From Streptomyces sp. I05A-00742 (GTDB lineage Bacteria; Actinomycetota; Actinomycetes; Streptomycetales; Streptomycetaceae): DNA of 64,000 nucleotides. This document shows, in pieces, positions 34,400 to 42,240 of the stretch. A program made the translations under genes and the position numbers. Where the stretch lies: the NCBI RefSeq assembly GCF_013055795.1, contig NZ_JABETO010000006.1:62001-126000 (forward strand), given 5' to 3'. The stretch's first letter is position 1, and each line of letters starts with the position of its first letter. The notes under the pieces were generated by a model. That model was not told where the DNA came from, did not search any database, and worked only from the letters and a program-made list of their open reading frames with translations.

Positions 34400-34978
34400 T
34401 CAGTCAGCGAAGTCCTTCAGCTCCTCCGTCTCCAAGGTGAACCCGAGGGGAGCAGGGAGTTCGACCCTGCCTCCGAAGGGCTGATTGACGACATTGCGGT
34501 ACTTGCCGCCTTCCGGCTCCGAGTGGACGTACACAGTGTGATCGTCCCGGTCGATGAGCAGGTACACGGGGATTCCCGCGGCGGCGTAGCCGTCGGGTTT
34601 GTCGACACGGTCCCGGGAGTTGGCGTCCGAATCGCTGGACGTGACCTCCACGGTCATCAGTACGCCCTTGGCCTCTGCCCACTCGTCCTGCCCCAGGAAG
34701 TACTTCCTGGGGGCGAGCGATCCATCGGGCCGTGCCCTGCCCTTGCGGTACTGCTCGACCTTCAGGCCTTGCTCCGGGTAGAGCCACGCTTCCGGGACGT
34801 GCTGCATGCACTGCTCCTGAAGCCACCTGATGATCTCGCCGTGGTTACCGTTCGGCACCGGCTTTACCCCGACCTTCCCCTTGATGAACTCCAGGCGGAC
34901 TGCCTCGGGAGCATTTCGCGCCAACTGCTCGAACTCTTCGACACTCATTTGAGGCCGGTCGGCGGTGCTGGGGGTCAT
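34400..34978 (-). CDS. Uma2 family (DUF820) putative restriction-endonuclease-like protein
   Basis: 192 residues with the PD-(D/E)XK-like Uma2 pattern: SVEEFEQLARNAPEAVRLEF with conserved Glu, SLAPRKYF region and LMTVEVTSSDSDANSRDRV with Asp/Glu-x-Ser active-site-like residues, then KPDGYAAAGIPVYLLIDRDD. The family is expanded in Streptomyces and its targets are unknown. ATG 34978 is preceded by GGAGG with 7-nt spacing, better than the longer frame. Confidence 0.82.
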   Translation of the reverse strand: MTPSTADRPQMSVEEFEQLARNAPEAVRLEFIKGKVGVKPVPNGNHGEIIRWLQEQCMQHVPEAWLYPEQGLKVEQYRKGRARPDGSLAPRKYFLGQDEWAEAKGVLMTVEVTSSDSDANSRDRVDKPDGYAAAGIPVYLLIDRDDHTVYVHSEPEGGKYRNVVNQPFGGRVELPAPLGFTLETEELKDFAD

Positions 34979-35037
34979 GTGATCGCCTCCTCGCCTCCAT
35001 GGTGCCCCGGCAGGGGGCTGCACGTCGTGTATGGCTG

Positions 35038-36195
35038 TCACGTGTGGGCATTCCTCTCACTTCGACGATGAAGCCCGCGCAGGTGCTCGACCTTGGCGTG
35101 CACCGTGTCCGCCGAGGGCCTGCACGGGTCGGGGCGCGGTGTCTCTCCCCTGCATGTCTTGCAGAGTCCGCCGGGGAGCGCGGCCGGGGGGCCGGGCGCG
35201 CGGCAGACGGTGCACTCCAGGAGGACCAGTGGGCGCCTTTCCGGTTTCTGTTCTTCCGGCGGCAGTTTGGTGATGAGACGGCGGCGGGCGAATCCTGCCG
35301 CATGGTGGACCTCGGGCGGCGGTCCCGACGTCACGGCCCGCACGATGTCCGCTTCGGTGGCGCCGCGTTCCAGCCATGGCTCGGCGAGCGGGGCGAGGTC
35401 GGCGCAGTCGGCGGCGGACAGGGTCATGCGGGGGTCGGCGCGGCCGACGGCCACGAGTGCGCGGTGGGCGAGGGAGCGAAGGGGCGCGGGCTGTCCGGGC
35501 CTGGGGGCGGGACGGGGTGCGGGGGCGGGCTCAGGTGAGGGCTCGGGGTCGGGGGCGGGCTCAGGGCCCGGCTCAGGTGAGGGCTCGGGGTCCCGCTCAA
35601 GCGCGGGCTCGGGGTCCCGCTCAGGCACGGGCTCGGGGTCCCGCTCAGGCACGGGCTCGGGGTCTGGCTCCGGGTCAGGGTCCGGCTCAGGGGCGAACTC
35701 CGGGGCGGGCTCCGGTGCGAAGTCGGGCTCGGGCTCCTGCGGGTCCGTACGGGTTTCCTGGGGCGCGCCCGCCTGCCCGGCGGCCGTGGTGGTTCCCAGC
35801 AGGCCGGCCGCCTCCACCGCGTCCCACCAGGCGTCGTCGCGAGGCGTGCGGGAGAAGAACGTTCGCGTCACCCAGCGCGAGCCGCCGTCGTCACCCTTGA
35901 GGTGTTCCCTGCCCCGGCGCAGGTGACCCGCTTCCGAGAGGTGGCGGAGTGCGGTGAGGCAGGCGGCCTGGCCGTAGCCGGGGTGGCGGGCGGCCAGCGT
36001 CTTGGCGTCCATCGCGGCGCCTTCGGGCAGGCGGTCGATGAACGTCGCGATCGACGCCTCACGGGGCGGGAGGTGGGTGAAGTCGTCCTTGTGGCGCCGG
36101 GCTTGGTCGGGCGCCACGCGCTTGCCGTAGCCGGGGCGGGCCATGGGATGCGCCTGCATGGAGCGCAGGGCGGCGCTAGGGTAGGCATCAGCCAT
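35038..36195 (-). CDS. Winged-helix protein with Pro/Glu repeat and C-terminal zinc ribbon
   Basis: 385 residues. Region 40-115 is a winged-helix-like domain ([20 protein letters not shown], then helix [18 protein letters not shown]). Residues 152-235 are an extended Pro-Glu/Asp repeat ([15 protein letters not shown] units), encoded partly by a 24-bp tandem repeat. Residues 245-310 are helical; the end has CTVC (328-331) and CKTC (345-348), a four-Cys zinc ribbon. I know the architecture from Streptomyces accessory regions but not a function. ATG 36195; palindrome and leader hairpin lie upstream. Confidence 0.72.
   Translation of the reverse strand: MADAYPSAALRSMQAHPMARPGYGKRVAPDQARRHKDDFTHLPPREASIATFIDRLPEGAAMDAKTLAARHPGYGQAACLTALRHLSEAGHLRRGREHLKGDDGGSRWVTRTFFSRTPRDDAWWDAVEAAGLLGTTTAAGQAGAPQETRTDPQEPEPDFAPEPAPEFAPEPDPDPEPDPEPVPERDPEPVPERDPEPALERDPEPSPEPGPEPAPDPEPSPEPAPAPRPAPRPGQPAPLRSLAHRALVAVGRADPRMTLSAADCADLAPLAEPWLERGATEADIVRAVTSGPPPEVHHAAGFARRRLITKLPPEEQKPERRPLVLLECTVCRAPGPPAALPGGLCKTCRGETPRPDPCRPSADTVHAKVEHLRGLHRRSERNAHT
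35581..35670. repeat. 24-bp tandem repeat inside the Pro/Glu coding region
   Basis: Units at 35581-35604, 35605-35628 and 35629-35652 differ at up to three positions, with a partial fourth; core GGGCTCGGGGTCCCGCTCA. On the minus strand each encodes an ERDPEP-type octapeptide, so the repeat number changes the linker length without breaking frame. Confidence 0.85.
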
Positions 36196-36232
36196 TGCGG
36201 TCGCTTTTCTAGGTTGTCGATCTTGATGGTCA

Positions 36233-36268
36233 GACCCCGGATCCGGTGTTCCAGCACCGACCGGGGTC
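36233..36268. promoter_or_regulatory. Leader hairpin with adjacent T-run
   Basis: GACCCCGG (36233-36240) pairs with CCGGGGTC (36261-36268); inside, CGGTG (36244-36248) pairs with CACCG (36255-36259). On the plus strand it is followed by GTTTTC, looking like an intrinsic terminator; on the minus strand it forms the 5' leader of the winged-helix gene, about 40 nt before its ATG. Confidence 0.55.
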
Positions 36269-36317
36269 GTTTTCATTCCGCACGCTAGAGCCCCGCGACA
36301 GGTCGTCGCAACCCGAA

Positions 36318-36339
36318 CACGGAAAGTGAACTTACCGTG
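36318..36339. promoter_or_regulatory. 22-bp palindromic operator candidate
   Basis: CACGG-A-AAGT-GA-ACTT-A-CCGTG: symmetric except for two mirrored A positions. About 125 bp upstream of the winged-helix gene and next to a TATAC motif at 36340-36345, so a plausible autoregulatory operator. Confidence 0.55.
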
Positions 36340-36360
36340 GTATACGCGCGCTTGAGCGCG

Positions 36361-36395
36361 CCACGCGCCACGCGCCACGCGCCACGCGCCACGCG
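36361..36395. repeat. Heptamer tandem repeat (CCACGCG)5
   Basis: Five perfect consecutive units of CCACGCG, followed by degenerate continuation GCGTGCGCCGCGC. Non-coding. A likely site of length variation between strains. Confidence 0.85.
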
Positions 36396-36594
36396 GCGTG
36401 CGCCGCGCACACGCGACGGGTGGGTGGGTGGGATTTAACTAACCCACCATTCCTTGGATAGAGCGCTCGGGTCTCGGCCCTCGGATCCCGGAGCTCAAGC
36501 CCCAGGGGTAAACGCCTGCCCCTGACATGGAGCTCGGAGCCCGAGGCTCGGGACTCGGGCCTCGGAACCCGGGGTTCGAGCTCCGGGGTGCCCC

Positions 36595-37146
36595 CTATCC
36601 CGCGCACTCCCCCAGCCACGCTCCGAGCACGGCGAAGTCCCCGTCCCCGAGCCCCCGTCGGGGATCGACGCGGTGCAGGAGCGCCCGTCCCGAATGGTGC
36701 GCCGCCACCCACGCCCGGTCGGCCTCGCCGATCTCGTCGTCCACCCACGCGAACGGACGCCCGTCCGCCCACGCGACGAGGACGCGGGTCTTCCAGTGGA
36801 GCCCGCCCCGCTCGTAGGCATCCACCTCGTCCGACTCCGACGGTTCGGGCCAGGGCACCACGGGCAGGTCCGGCAGGCCGAGCCACGGCGCGACGCACTC
36901 GTTCGCGTCGGACATCCACGTCGTCGCCCACACCAACGTGCACGGCAGGGCGGCGAGTCGCGGCCCGAGGGCGGGGTCGATCCGGGTGATCAGCGGGTTC
37001 CCGTCCGCTGCTGCCTGCCGGTCCCGTCCGATCCGGGGGGTGCGGTAGGTGGGGTAGCCGTTCGGGAGCTGTTGGGGCGTCGCCCCGAAGGGGATGAGGG
37101 GGCCGTCGACGTCGAGGAAGAGGAGGGGCAGCGCGGAACCTGTCAC
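36595..37146 (-). CDS. HAD-domain hydrolase-like protein
   Basis: 183 residues. Begins with the HAD nucleophile motif LLFLDVDGPLIPFG, then TLVWATTWMSDANE (motif II Thr) and a late VAWADGRPFAWVDDEIGEAD acidic motif. This short form, without a cap, is frequent in Streptomyces; substrate unknown. Starts with GTG 37146. No ribosome site of note. Confidence 0.82.
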   Translation of the reverse strand: MTGSALPLLFLDVDGPLIPFGATPQQLPNGYPTYRTPRIGRDRQAAADGNPLITRIDPALGPRLAALPCTLVWATTWMSDANECVAPWLGLPDLPVVPWPEPSESDEVDAYERGGLHWKTRVLVAWADGRPFAWVDDEIGEADRAWVAAHHSGRALLHRVDPRRGLGDGDFAVLGAWLGECAG

Positions 37147-37200
37147 GACCGCACGGTAACCGCCCCGGCGCGCGGGGCCGGGGCGCGGGGCCGGGTCCGC

Positions 37201-39957
37201 CTACCCGACGCCGCCCCCCGTCGCCGTCCACGGCAGGTCGAGGAGGGCCACCCGGCCCCGGGCCGTGCTGCCTCCCGGCGGGATCACCGCGATCGCGTCG
37301 GCGGAGGCCAGCCCGCGCAGCATCGCCGGACCGTGGAAGCGCAGCGGCCGCGCACCGTCGCCGCCGCGGAGCACGACCGGCACCAGGCGGGTGTCGGACG
37401 GGTGGCTCGGGACGGGTCCGGTGAGCACGGCCCGGCGGAGGGAGGGGGCCGTACAGCCGGAGAGCGTGCGCAGCAGGGGCTCGGCGAGCGTGATCAGGCC
37501 CGCGACCGCCGCGAGCGGATTGCCGGGGAGGCCGACGAGGTGGCGTTCCGGCGTGAGGCGGGCGAGCAGCATGGGGTGCCCGGGGCGGACGGCGACACCG
37601 TCGACGAGCAGTTCCGCGCCCAGGCGGCGCAGGGTGGGGTGGAGGTGGTCGCGCGGGCCTGACGCCGTGCCGCCGGTGGTGATCACCAGGTCGGCGTCGG
37701 ACGCGGCGAGCGCGTCGTGCAGCGCCTCGGCGTCGTCGCCCAGGCGCAGCGTCGCCATCGCCTCCGCGCCGAGGGCCCGCAGCCAGGGGCCGAGCATCGG
37801 GCCGAGCGCGTCCCGGATGCGTCCGTCGTACGGCAGGCCCTCGTGGACGAGCTCGTCGCCGAGGACGACGACTTGAACGCGCGGGCGTACGGACACCGAC
37901 AGCTCGTCGTGCCCCGCGGCGGCGGCGAGACCGAGGACGGCGGGGGTGATCAGCGTTCCGGCGGGCAGCAGTTCGTCGTCCCGGCCGCACTCCTGGCCGC
38001 GGGGGCGGATGTCCTGGCCCTGGGCGGTCCTGCGGGTCGCGTGCAGTTCGCCCTGCGCGGTCGCCCTCCCGTGCTCGGAACGCAGCACGGCCGTGGCACC
38101 CGCCGGTATGCGGGCGCCCGTCGCGATCGGCACGGCGTGCCCGTCGCGCAGCGGTTCGTCGGCCGTCCGGCCCGCCACGATGCCTTCTTCCGCGCCCGGT
38201 CCCTCCGGCAGCCGCCAGGGGCCGGGTCCGGCGACGGCCCAGCCGTCCATGGCCGAGGTGTCGAACGACGGGAGGTCCGTGAGCGCCGTCAGCGGCACGG
38301 CGAGCGTCTGTCCGATCGCCTCCGCCAGGGGGCGGGCCAGCGCGGGCAGCGGTTCGGCCGCCCCTGCCGCGACGCCGCCCGCCGTGGCCCAGGCCATGGG
38401 ACGGCGGGGCGCCTCCGGCACGGGCCCGGCGGAGTCCGGGCCCTGGGCGCCGCCGCCCGCGCCCGCGCTTCCGCCTCCGGGTGGGCTGGGGGGCGTGTCG
38501 GGGTTCCCCGGAGCGTCCGGGGCGCCGCCTGGTGTCGCGCGGGCGGGGGAAGACTCGGGGGTGGGCTCCCCGCCGTGCTCGTCAGTTGTCGCGTCGGCTA
38601 CGACACCGGCCGTCACACCGGCTGCCGCATCGGCCGCTGCCGCATCATCCGTCGCGTCGCGGATCGACTGCCAGATACCCGTCAACGCCTCGTCCGCGCC
38701 TTCGCCTTCGCGTTCACGATCACCGGATCGCTTACCGGTGGGCGGCAGGTGACTGCCAGTCGGCAGGGGTCGGCCACCGCGGCGGGCGTCCCGGTTCCGG
38801 GACTCGGCAGTGGAGGCCGCTACGTCACGGGCGGAGCGCCAAGCGTCCGTCAGCGCCTCGCCCCGGCCGCTCCTGGTCGGCCCGGCGGGGGCGGCCATGT
38901 CCCTGGGGGCCCGCCCGGTGGCCGCCGGCGGCTTGGAACCGCCGGCTTTCGTTCGGATCACCCGGGCCCGGGACGCCCCACCGGCCTCGGCCACCTCACG
39001 GACCGACCGCCACACATCGGTGAGTGCGTCATCACCACCCCGTGCGCCGGTTTCGGCCGCGCCGCCCCGCCGCGTCCCGGAACGGCCGCTGTCGCCCGTG
39101 GCCACCACTTCACCCGCGGAGGGCCGCGCATCGGTGGGAGAACCCTCCCCTCCGGCCCGGACGGCTCCGCCCCCGGCACCGGCCACCTCGCGGGCGGACC
39201 GCCACACGGCGCTCAGCGCGTCGTCGCGGGCCCAGGGGTCGGGGTCGGCCGCCGCCCCGTTCCACATTCCGTACCCGACGTCGGGCCGATGCACGGAACG
39301 GTCGTCCGGACGGTATGCGGCCTCGGCAGCCCCGGAAACCTTGGCAGCCCCGCCGCCCTCAATGCCCTCAACTGCCTCAGCGGCCTCGGTGGCCTCGGTG
39401 GCCTCGCGGGACGGGGCGTTCTCCTGCGACGCGTCCTGCCGACGCTTGTTCCGGCCCCTGCCCCGGCGCAACCCCCGGGCGGGAGCCGCCTCGTCCGGAT
39501 CCGCCTCCGCATCCGGGGACGGCGCGGGGGTGCTGCGACCGGCGACGTCCCGGACCGTGCGCCAAATCCCGGTGAACCCTTTCCCACTGGTCGTGTTGCC
39601 ACCTCCGGCTGCCGCTCCGGCGACCGGCTCCGGGAGCTCGACGGACCCGACGAGAGTGGCGGGACCGTTGACGGACGCACCGGGCCCGGAGCCCGCGCGG
39701 CCCGCCGTCCGCGACGGTGGCACTCCCGGCGATGCCGCCGGTGGCGCCGCGGGCGTCCGGGCACTGGACTCGGGGCCCCTCCCCGGGCGCCCGTCCCCGT
39801 CCTCGAACGGATCCCCGAGGGGATCCTCGAACGGCAGAAAACCGCCCCCTACGGGGGTCACCGACAGCTCGGGCCCGCCCTGGTCCGCCGCGAGGATGGC
39901 CAGGGCCTCGTCCGTGGCGCGGTCGAGCGCGGCGGCGTCCGCGTCGCGGTCGCTCAT
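37201..39957 (-). CDS. moeA: MoeA-type molybdopterin molybdotransferase with long repeat-bearing N-terminal extension
   Basis: 918 residues, more than twice the usual 400. The C-terminal roughly 400 residues are MoeA: SFDTSAMDGWAV, VPIATGARIPAGA, VVVLGDELV, LVITTGGTASGPRDHL and GLPGNPLAAVAG, the enzyme inserting molybdate into adenylylated molybdopterin. Residues 1-520 are mostly disordered (Ala, Gly, Pro, Ser, Arg) but carry five copies of a motif like EALTDVWRSVREVA at about 127-140, 246-260, 310-324, 367-381 and 423-437. ATG 39957 overlaps the mobA stop (ATGA), supporting a start before the extension. Confidence 0.85.
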   Translation of the reverse strand: MSDRDADAAALDRATDEALAILAADQGGPELSVTPVGGGFLPFEDPLGDPFEDGDGRPGRGPESSARTPAAPPAASPGVPPSRTAGRAGSGPGASVNGPATLVGSVELPEPVAGAAAGGGNTTSGKGFTGIWRTVRDVAGRSTPAPSPDAEADPDEAAPARGLRRGRGRNKRRQDASQENAPSREATEATEAAEAVEGIEGGGAAKVSGAAEAAYRPDDRSVHRPDVGYGMWNGAAADPDPWARDDALSAVWRSAREVAGAGGGAVRAGGEGSPTDARPSAGEVVATGDSGRSGTRRGGAAETGARGGDDALTDVWRSVREVAEAGGASRARVIRTKAGGSKPPAATGRAPRDMAAPAGPTRSGRGEALTDAWRSARDVAASTAESRNRDARRGGRPLPTGSHLPPTGKRSGDREREGEGADEALTGIWQSIRDATDDAAAADAAAGVTAGVVADATTDEHGGEPTPESSPARATPGGAPDAPGNPDTPPSPPGGGSAGAGGGAQGPDSAGPVPEAPRRPMAWATAGGVAAGAAEPLPALARPLAEAIGQTLAVPLTALTDLPSFDTSAMDGWAVAGPGPWRLPEGPGAEEGIVAGRTADEPLRDGHAVPIATGARIPAGATAVLRSEHGRATAQGELHATRRTAQGQDIRPRGQECGRDDELLPAGTLITPAVLGLAAAAGHDELSVSVRPRVQVVVLGDELVHEGLPYDGRIRDALGPMLGPWLRALGAEAMATLRLGDDAEALHDALAASDADLVITTGGTASGPRDHLHPTLRRLGAELLVDGVAVRPGHPMLLARLTPERHLVGLPGNPLAAVAGLITLAEPLLRTLSGCTAPSLRRAVLTGPVPSHPSDTRLVPVVLRGGDGARPLRFHGPAMLRGLASADAIAVIPPGGSTARGRVALLDLPWTATGGGVG

Positions 39958-40847
39958 GACGGGGACTCTGCGGGGGCGTCCGGCGATGAGCCGCCCGTCC
40001 GGCCCGTCCGGCCCGTCCCGCCCGTCTCGGCCGCCCACCGCGCGGCCAGCGCTGCCGCCTCACGGGCCGCCTCGGCCACCGCTTCCGGGCCGCCGCCGCG
40101 CTGGGCGGCGGCGTAGCCGACGAGGAAGGTGGTCAGGGGAGCGGCGGGGCGGGCCACGCCGTGGGCGGCGTCACGGGCCAGATCGAGAAGGGCTGTTCTG
40201 TCGACCTCGAGTTCCATGCCGAGTTCGGCCTTGACCGCGGCGATCCATTCATCCAGCACCGTCCTATCGTCCCTGATACGGGCGCGGGCCGCCCCGATGT
40301 CCTCCCAGGTGTCGCAGTCGAACGATGCTTCGTGGTGGGGGAGGCGTTCGAGGGAGAGCCCGTGGGCGAGGAGGCGCACGGGGAGACCCGTAAGGGTGCC
40401 GTGTTCGGTCGCGAGCAGGGCCAGTTCACGGCGGACCGGCTCCGCGCGGTACGCGGCGACGAGCGGCTGGTCGCGTCCGTCGGGGTCGGTGAGGACCGCG
40501 CCCTCGGCGTCTCGGACGGCGTCCAGCAGGGCGCGTACCGTCCCGGCGTCGAGGAAGGGGAGGTCCGCCGAGAGGGCGAGGACGACCTCCGCCGAGGTGT
40601 GGCGCAGCCCGGCCGAGAGGGCGGCCAGCGGGCCGCCGCCGGGCGGCTGTTCACATGTCCAGGTGACGGGCCGGGCCGTGGGCCTGCGCGGTCCGACGAC
40701 CACGGTGGTGCGGGCGCCGGCGCACGCGCCGAGCACGCGGTCGAGCAGTGAGCGCCCGCCGACCCGCAGCGCGGGTTTGTCCGCACCGCCCAGCCGCCGG
40801 GCGGATCCTCCGGCGAGTACGACCGCGTCGAAATCCGTGTCCGTCAC
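39954..40847 (-). CDS. mobA: MobA-like molybdenum cofactor guanylyltransferase with DUF6457-like tail
   Basis: 297 residues. N-terminal nucleotidyltransferase (about 1-190) with VVLAGGSARRLGGADKPAL, the NTP-binding loop and Lys, and LALSADLPFLDAGTV metal site. The C-terminal about 80 residues (TVLDEWIAAVKAELGMEL to EAAALAARW) form a helical domain like DUF6457, often fused to or beside MobA. It would attach GMP to molybdopterin for DMSO-reductase-type enzymes. Overlaps moeA (ATGA): one operon for cofactor maturation. Confidence 0.88.
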   Translation of the reverse strand: MTDTDFDAVVLAGGSARRLGGADKPALRVGGRSLLDRVLGACAGARTTVVVGPRRPTARPVTWTCEQPPGGGPLAALSAGLRHTSAEVVLALSADLPFLDAGTVRALLDAVRDAEGAVLTDPDGRDQPLVAAYRAEPVRRELALLATEHGTLTGLPVRLLAHGLSLERLPHHEASFDCDTWEDIGAARARIRDDRTVLDEWIAAVKAELGMELEVDRTALLDLARDAAHGVARPAAPLTTFLVGYAAAQRGGGPEAVAEAAREAAALAARWAAETGGTGRTGRTGGSSPDAPAESPS

Positions 40848-40905
40848 CCCCGAAGTATGCGCCCGCCGGGAAGGCTACGTTCCGCCCGGCCCCGGCGGGC
40901 CCGCC

Positions 40906-42240
40906 TCAGACCGTCCTGAGCAGTACGGCCGGCTGCTCGACGCAGTCCGCCACGTAGCGGAGGAATCCGCCGGCCGTTCCTCCGTCGCACACGCGGTGGT
41001 CGAAGGTGAAGGACAGCTGTACGACATGCCGTACGGCCAACTCGCCTTGGTGGACCCAGGGTTTGGGGACGATCCGGCCGACCCCGAGCATCGCCGCCTC
41101 GGGGTGGTTGATGATCGGCGTGGAGCCGTCCACCCCGAAGACCCCGTAGTTGTTGAGGGTGAATGTGCCGCCGGTCAGCTCGGCCGGGCTCAGCCGGCCC
41201 TCGCGGGCGGCCTCGGTGAGCCGGGCGATCTCCGCCGAGAGGGAGGCCGCGCCGCGCGTGTGCGCGTCCCGGACGACGGGTACGACCAGGCCGCGCCCGG
41301 TCTGGGCCGCGAATCCCAGGTGGACGGCGGGCAGCCGGACGATCTCCCGCGCCTCGGTGTCGACCGTCGCGTTGAGCTCGGGGTACTCGGCGAGCGCGGC
41401 GGTGCAGATGCGGGCCAGGAGTGCGAGCAGGGAGACCTTCGTGCGGCCCGGACCCTCGTTCATGGCCCGGCGGGCGGCCAGCAGCTCCGTCGCGTCGGCG
41501 TCCACCCAGCAGGTGGCGTCCGGGATCTCGCGCCGGCTGCGGCTGAGCTTCTCGGCGACGGTCCCGCGCAGCCCGCGCAGGGGGACGCGCTCGCCCGTCG
41601 CGCGCTCCGGCGCGGGCGCCGGTGCGGTGGCGCGTTCGACGTCCGCGCGCAGGATGAGCCCGTCGGGCCCGGTACCGCGCAGCCGCGCGAGGTCCACCCC
41701 GCGCTCCCTGGCCAGCCGCCGGACGAGCGGGGAGATCACGGCGACGGCCGTGGACGGGCGCGGACGTTCGACACCGTCGGCCGCCCCGACGCCGGCCTGT
41801 CCGACCGTCCCGCCCGTGGCCGTCCCGGTGGTCCCGCTCATGGCCTTTCCGGTGGTCCCGCCCGGCGAGAAGGCGTCCGGCCGCCGGACGCGCGCCCGGC
41901 GGGCGGCGGGCGCCTGGGTGCCGTAGCCGACGAGGACGTTGCCCGATCCCCCGTCGTCCCCCTGATCCGCCTCCGGGGCACCGGCAGGGGCCGGCTCCCC
42001 GACCGCCACCGTCAACAGCGGGGCCCCTACGGGAAGTTCCGTACCCTCCTCGCCGAAGCGCGCCGTGACGACGCCCCCGTAGGGGCACGGCACCTCCACC
42101 ATCGCCTTGGCCGTCTCGACCTCCACGACCGGCTGGTCGACGGCGACCACGTCACCGACATCGACGAGCCAGCGGACCACCTGCGCCTCGGTGAGCCCTT
42201 CCCCGAGGTCCGGCAGCGCGAATTCCCGTACGACGGCCAT
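40906..42240 (-). CDS. bkdC: Branched-chain 2-oxoacid dehydrogenase E2, cluster 1
   Basis: 444 residues: lipoyl domain (about 1-80, lysine in VETAKAMVEVP), linker, subunit-binding domain (SPLVRRLARERGVDLARLRG), second linker and acyltransferase domain ending FTFDHRVCDGG with active-site His. Second copy of the E2 at 20110; the linkers differ completely. ATG 42240 overlaps the E1-beta stop (ATGA). Last gene of the operon. Confidence 0.92.
   Translation of the reverse strand: MAVVREFALPDLGEGLTEAQVVRWLVDVGDVVAVDQPVVEVETAKAMVEVPCPYGGVVTARFGEEGTELPVGAPLLTVAVGEPAPAGAPEADQGDDGGSGNVLVGYGTQAPAARRARVRRPDAFSPGGTTGKAMSGTTGTATGGTVGQAGVGAADGVERPRPSTAVAVISPLVRRLARERGVDLARLRGTGPDGLILRADVERATAPAPAPERATGERVPLRGLRGTVAEKLSRSRREIPDATCWVDADATELLAARRAMNEGPGRTKVSLLALLARICTAALAEYPELNATVDTEAREIVRLPAVHLGFAAQTGRGLVVPVVRDAHTRGAASLSAEIARLTEAAREGRLSPAELTGGTFTLNNYGVFGVDGSTPIINHPEAAMLGVGRIVPKPWVHQGELAVRHVVQLSFTFDHRVCDGGTAGGFLRYVADCVEQPAVLLRTV

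Larger units (their letters stand above)
36196..36594. other. Repeat-rich control region of the winged-helix gene
   Basis: 399 bp without a gene. From left to right: leader hairpin (36233-36268), a 22-bp palindrome (36318-36339), a five-unit heptamer repeat (36361-36395), an AT-richer patch with GGGATTTAACTAACCC at 36431-36446, and a CTCGGG/CCCGAG-rich low-complexity stretch to 36590. Base composition differs sharply from flanking genes. Confidence 0.6.

Noticed and set aside
36560..36590. GGTTCGAGCTCC resembling a tRNA T-arm near 36575
   Set aside because: The flanking bases do not form a 5-bp T stem or an acceptor stem, and no D or anticodon arm is found upstream.
39213..39764. Separate gene within the MoeA extension on the minus strand in another frame
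   Set aside because: It lacks a ribosome site and its product is Arg/Pro-rich noise; the main frame carries the conserved repeated motif.
37717..40116. 799-residue plus-strand open frame opposite moeA
   Set aside because: The moeA/mobA overlap and MoeA motifs on the minus strand establish the coding strand; the frame is a by-product of GC bias.
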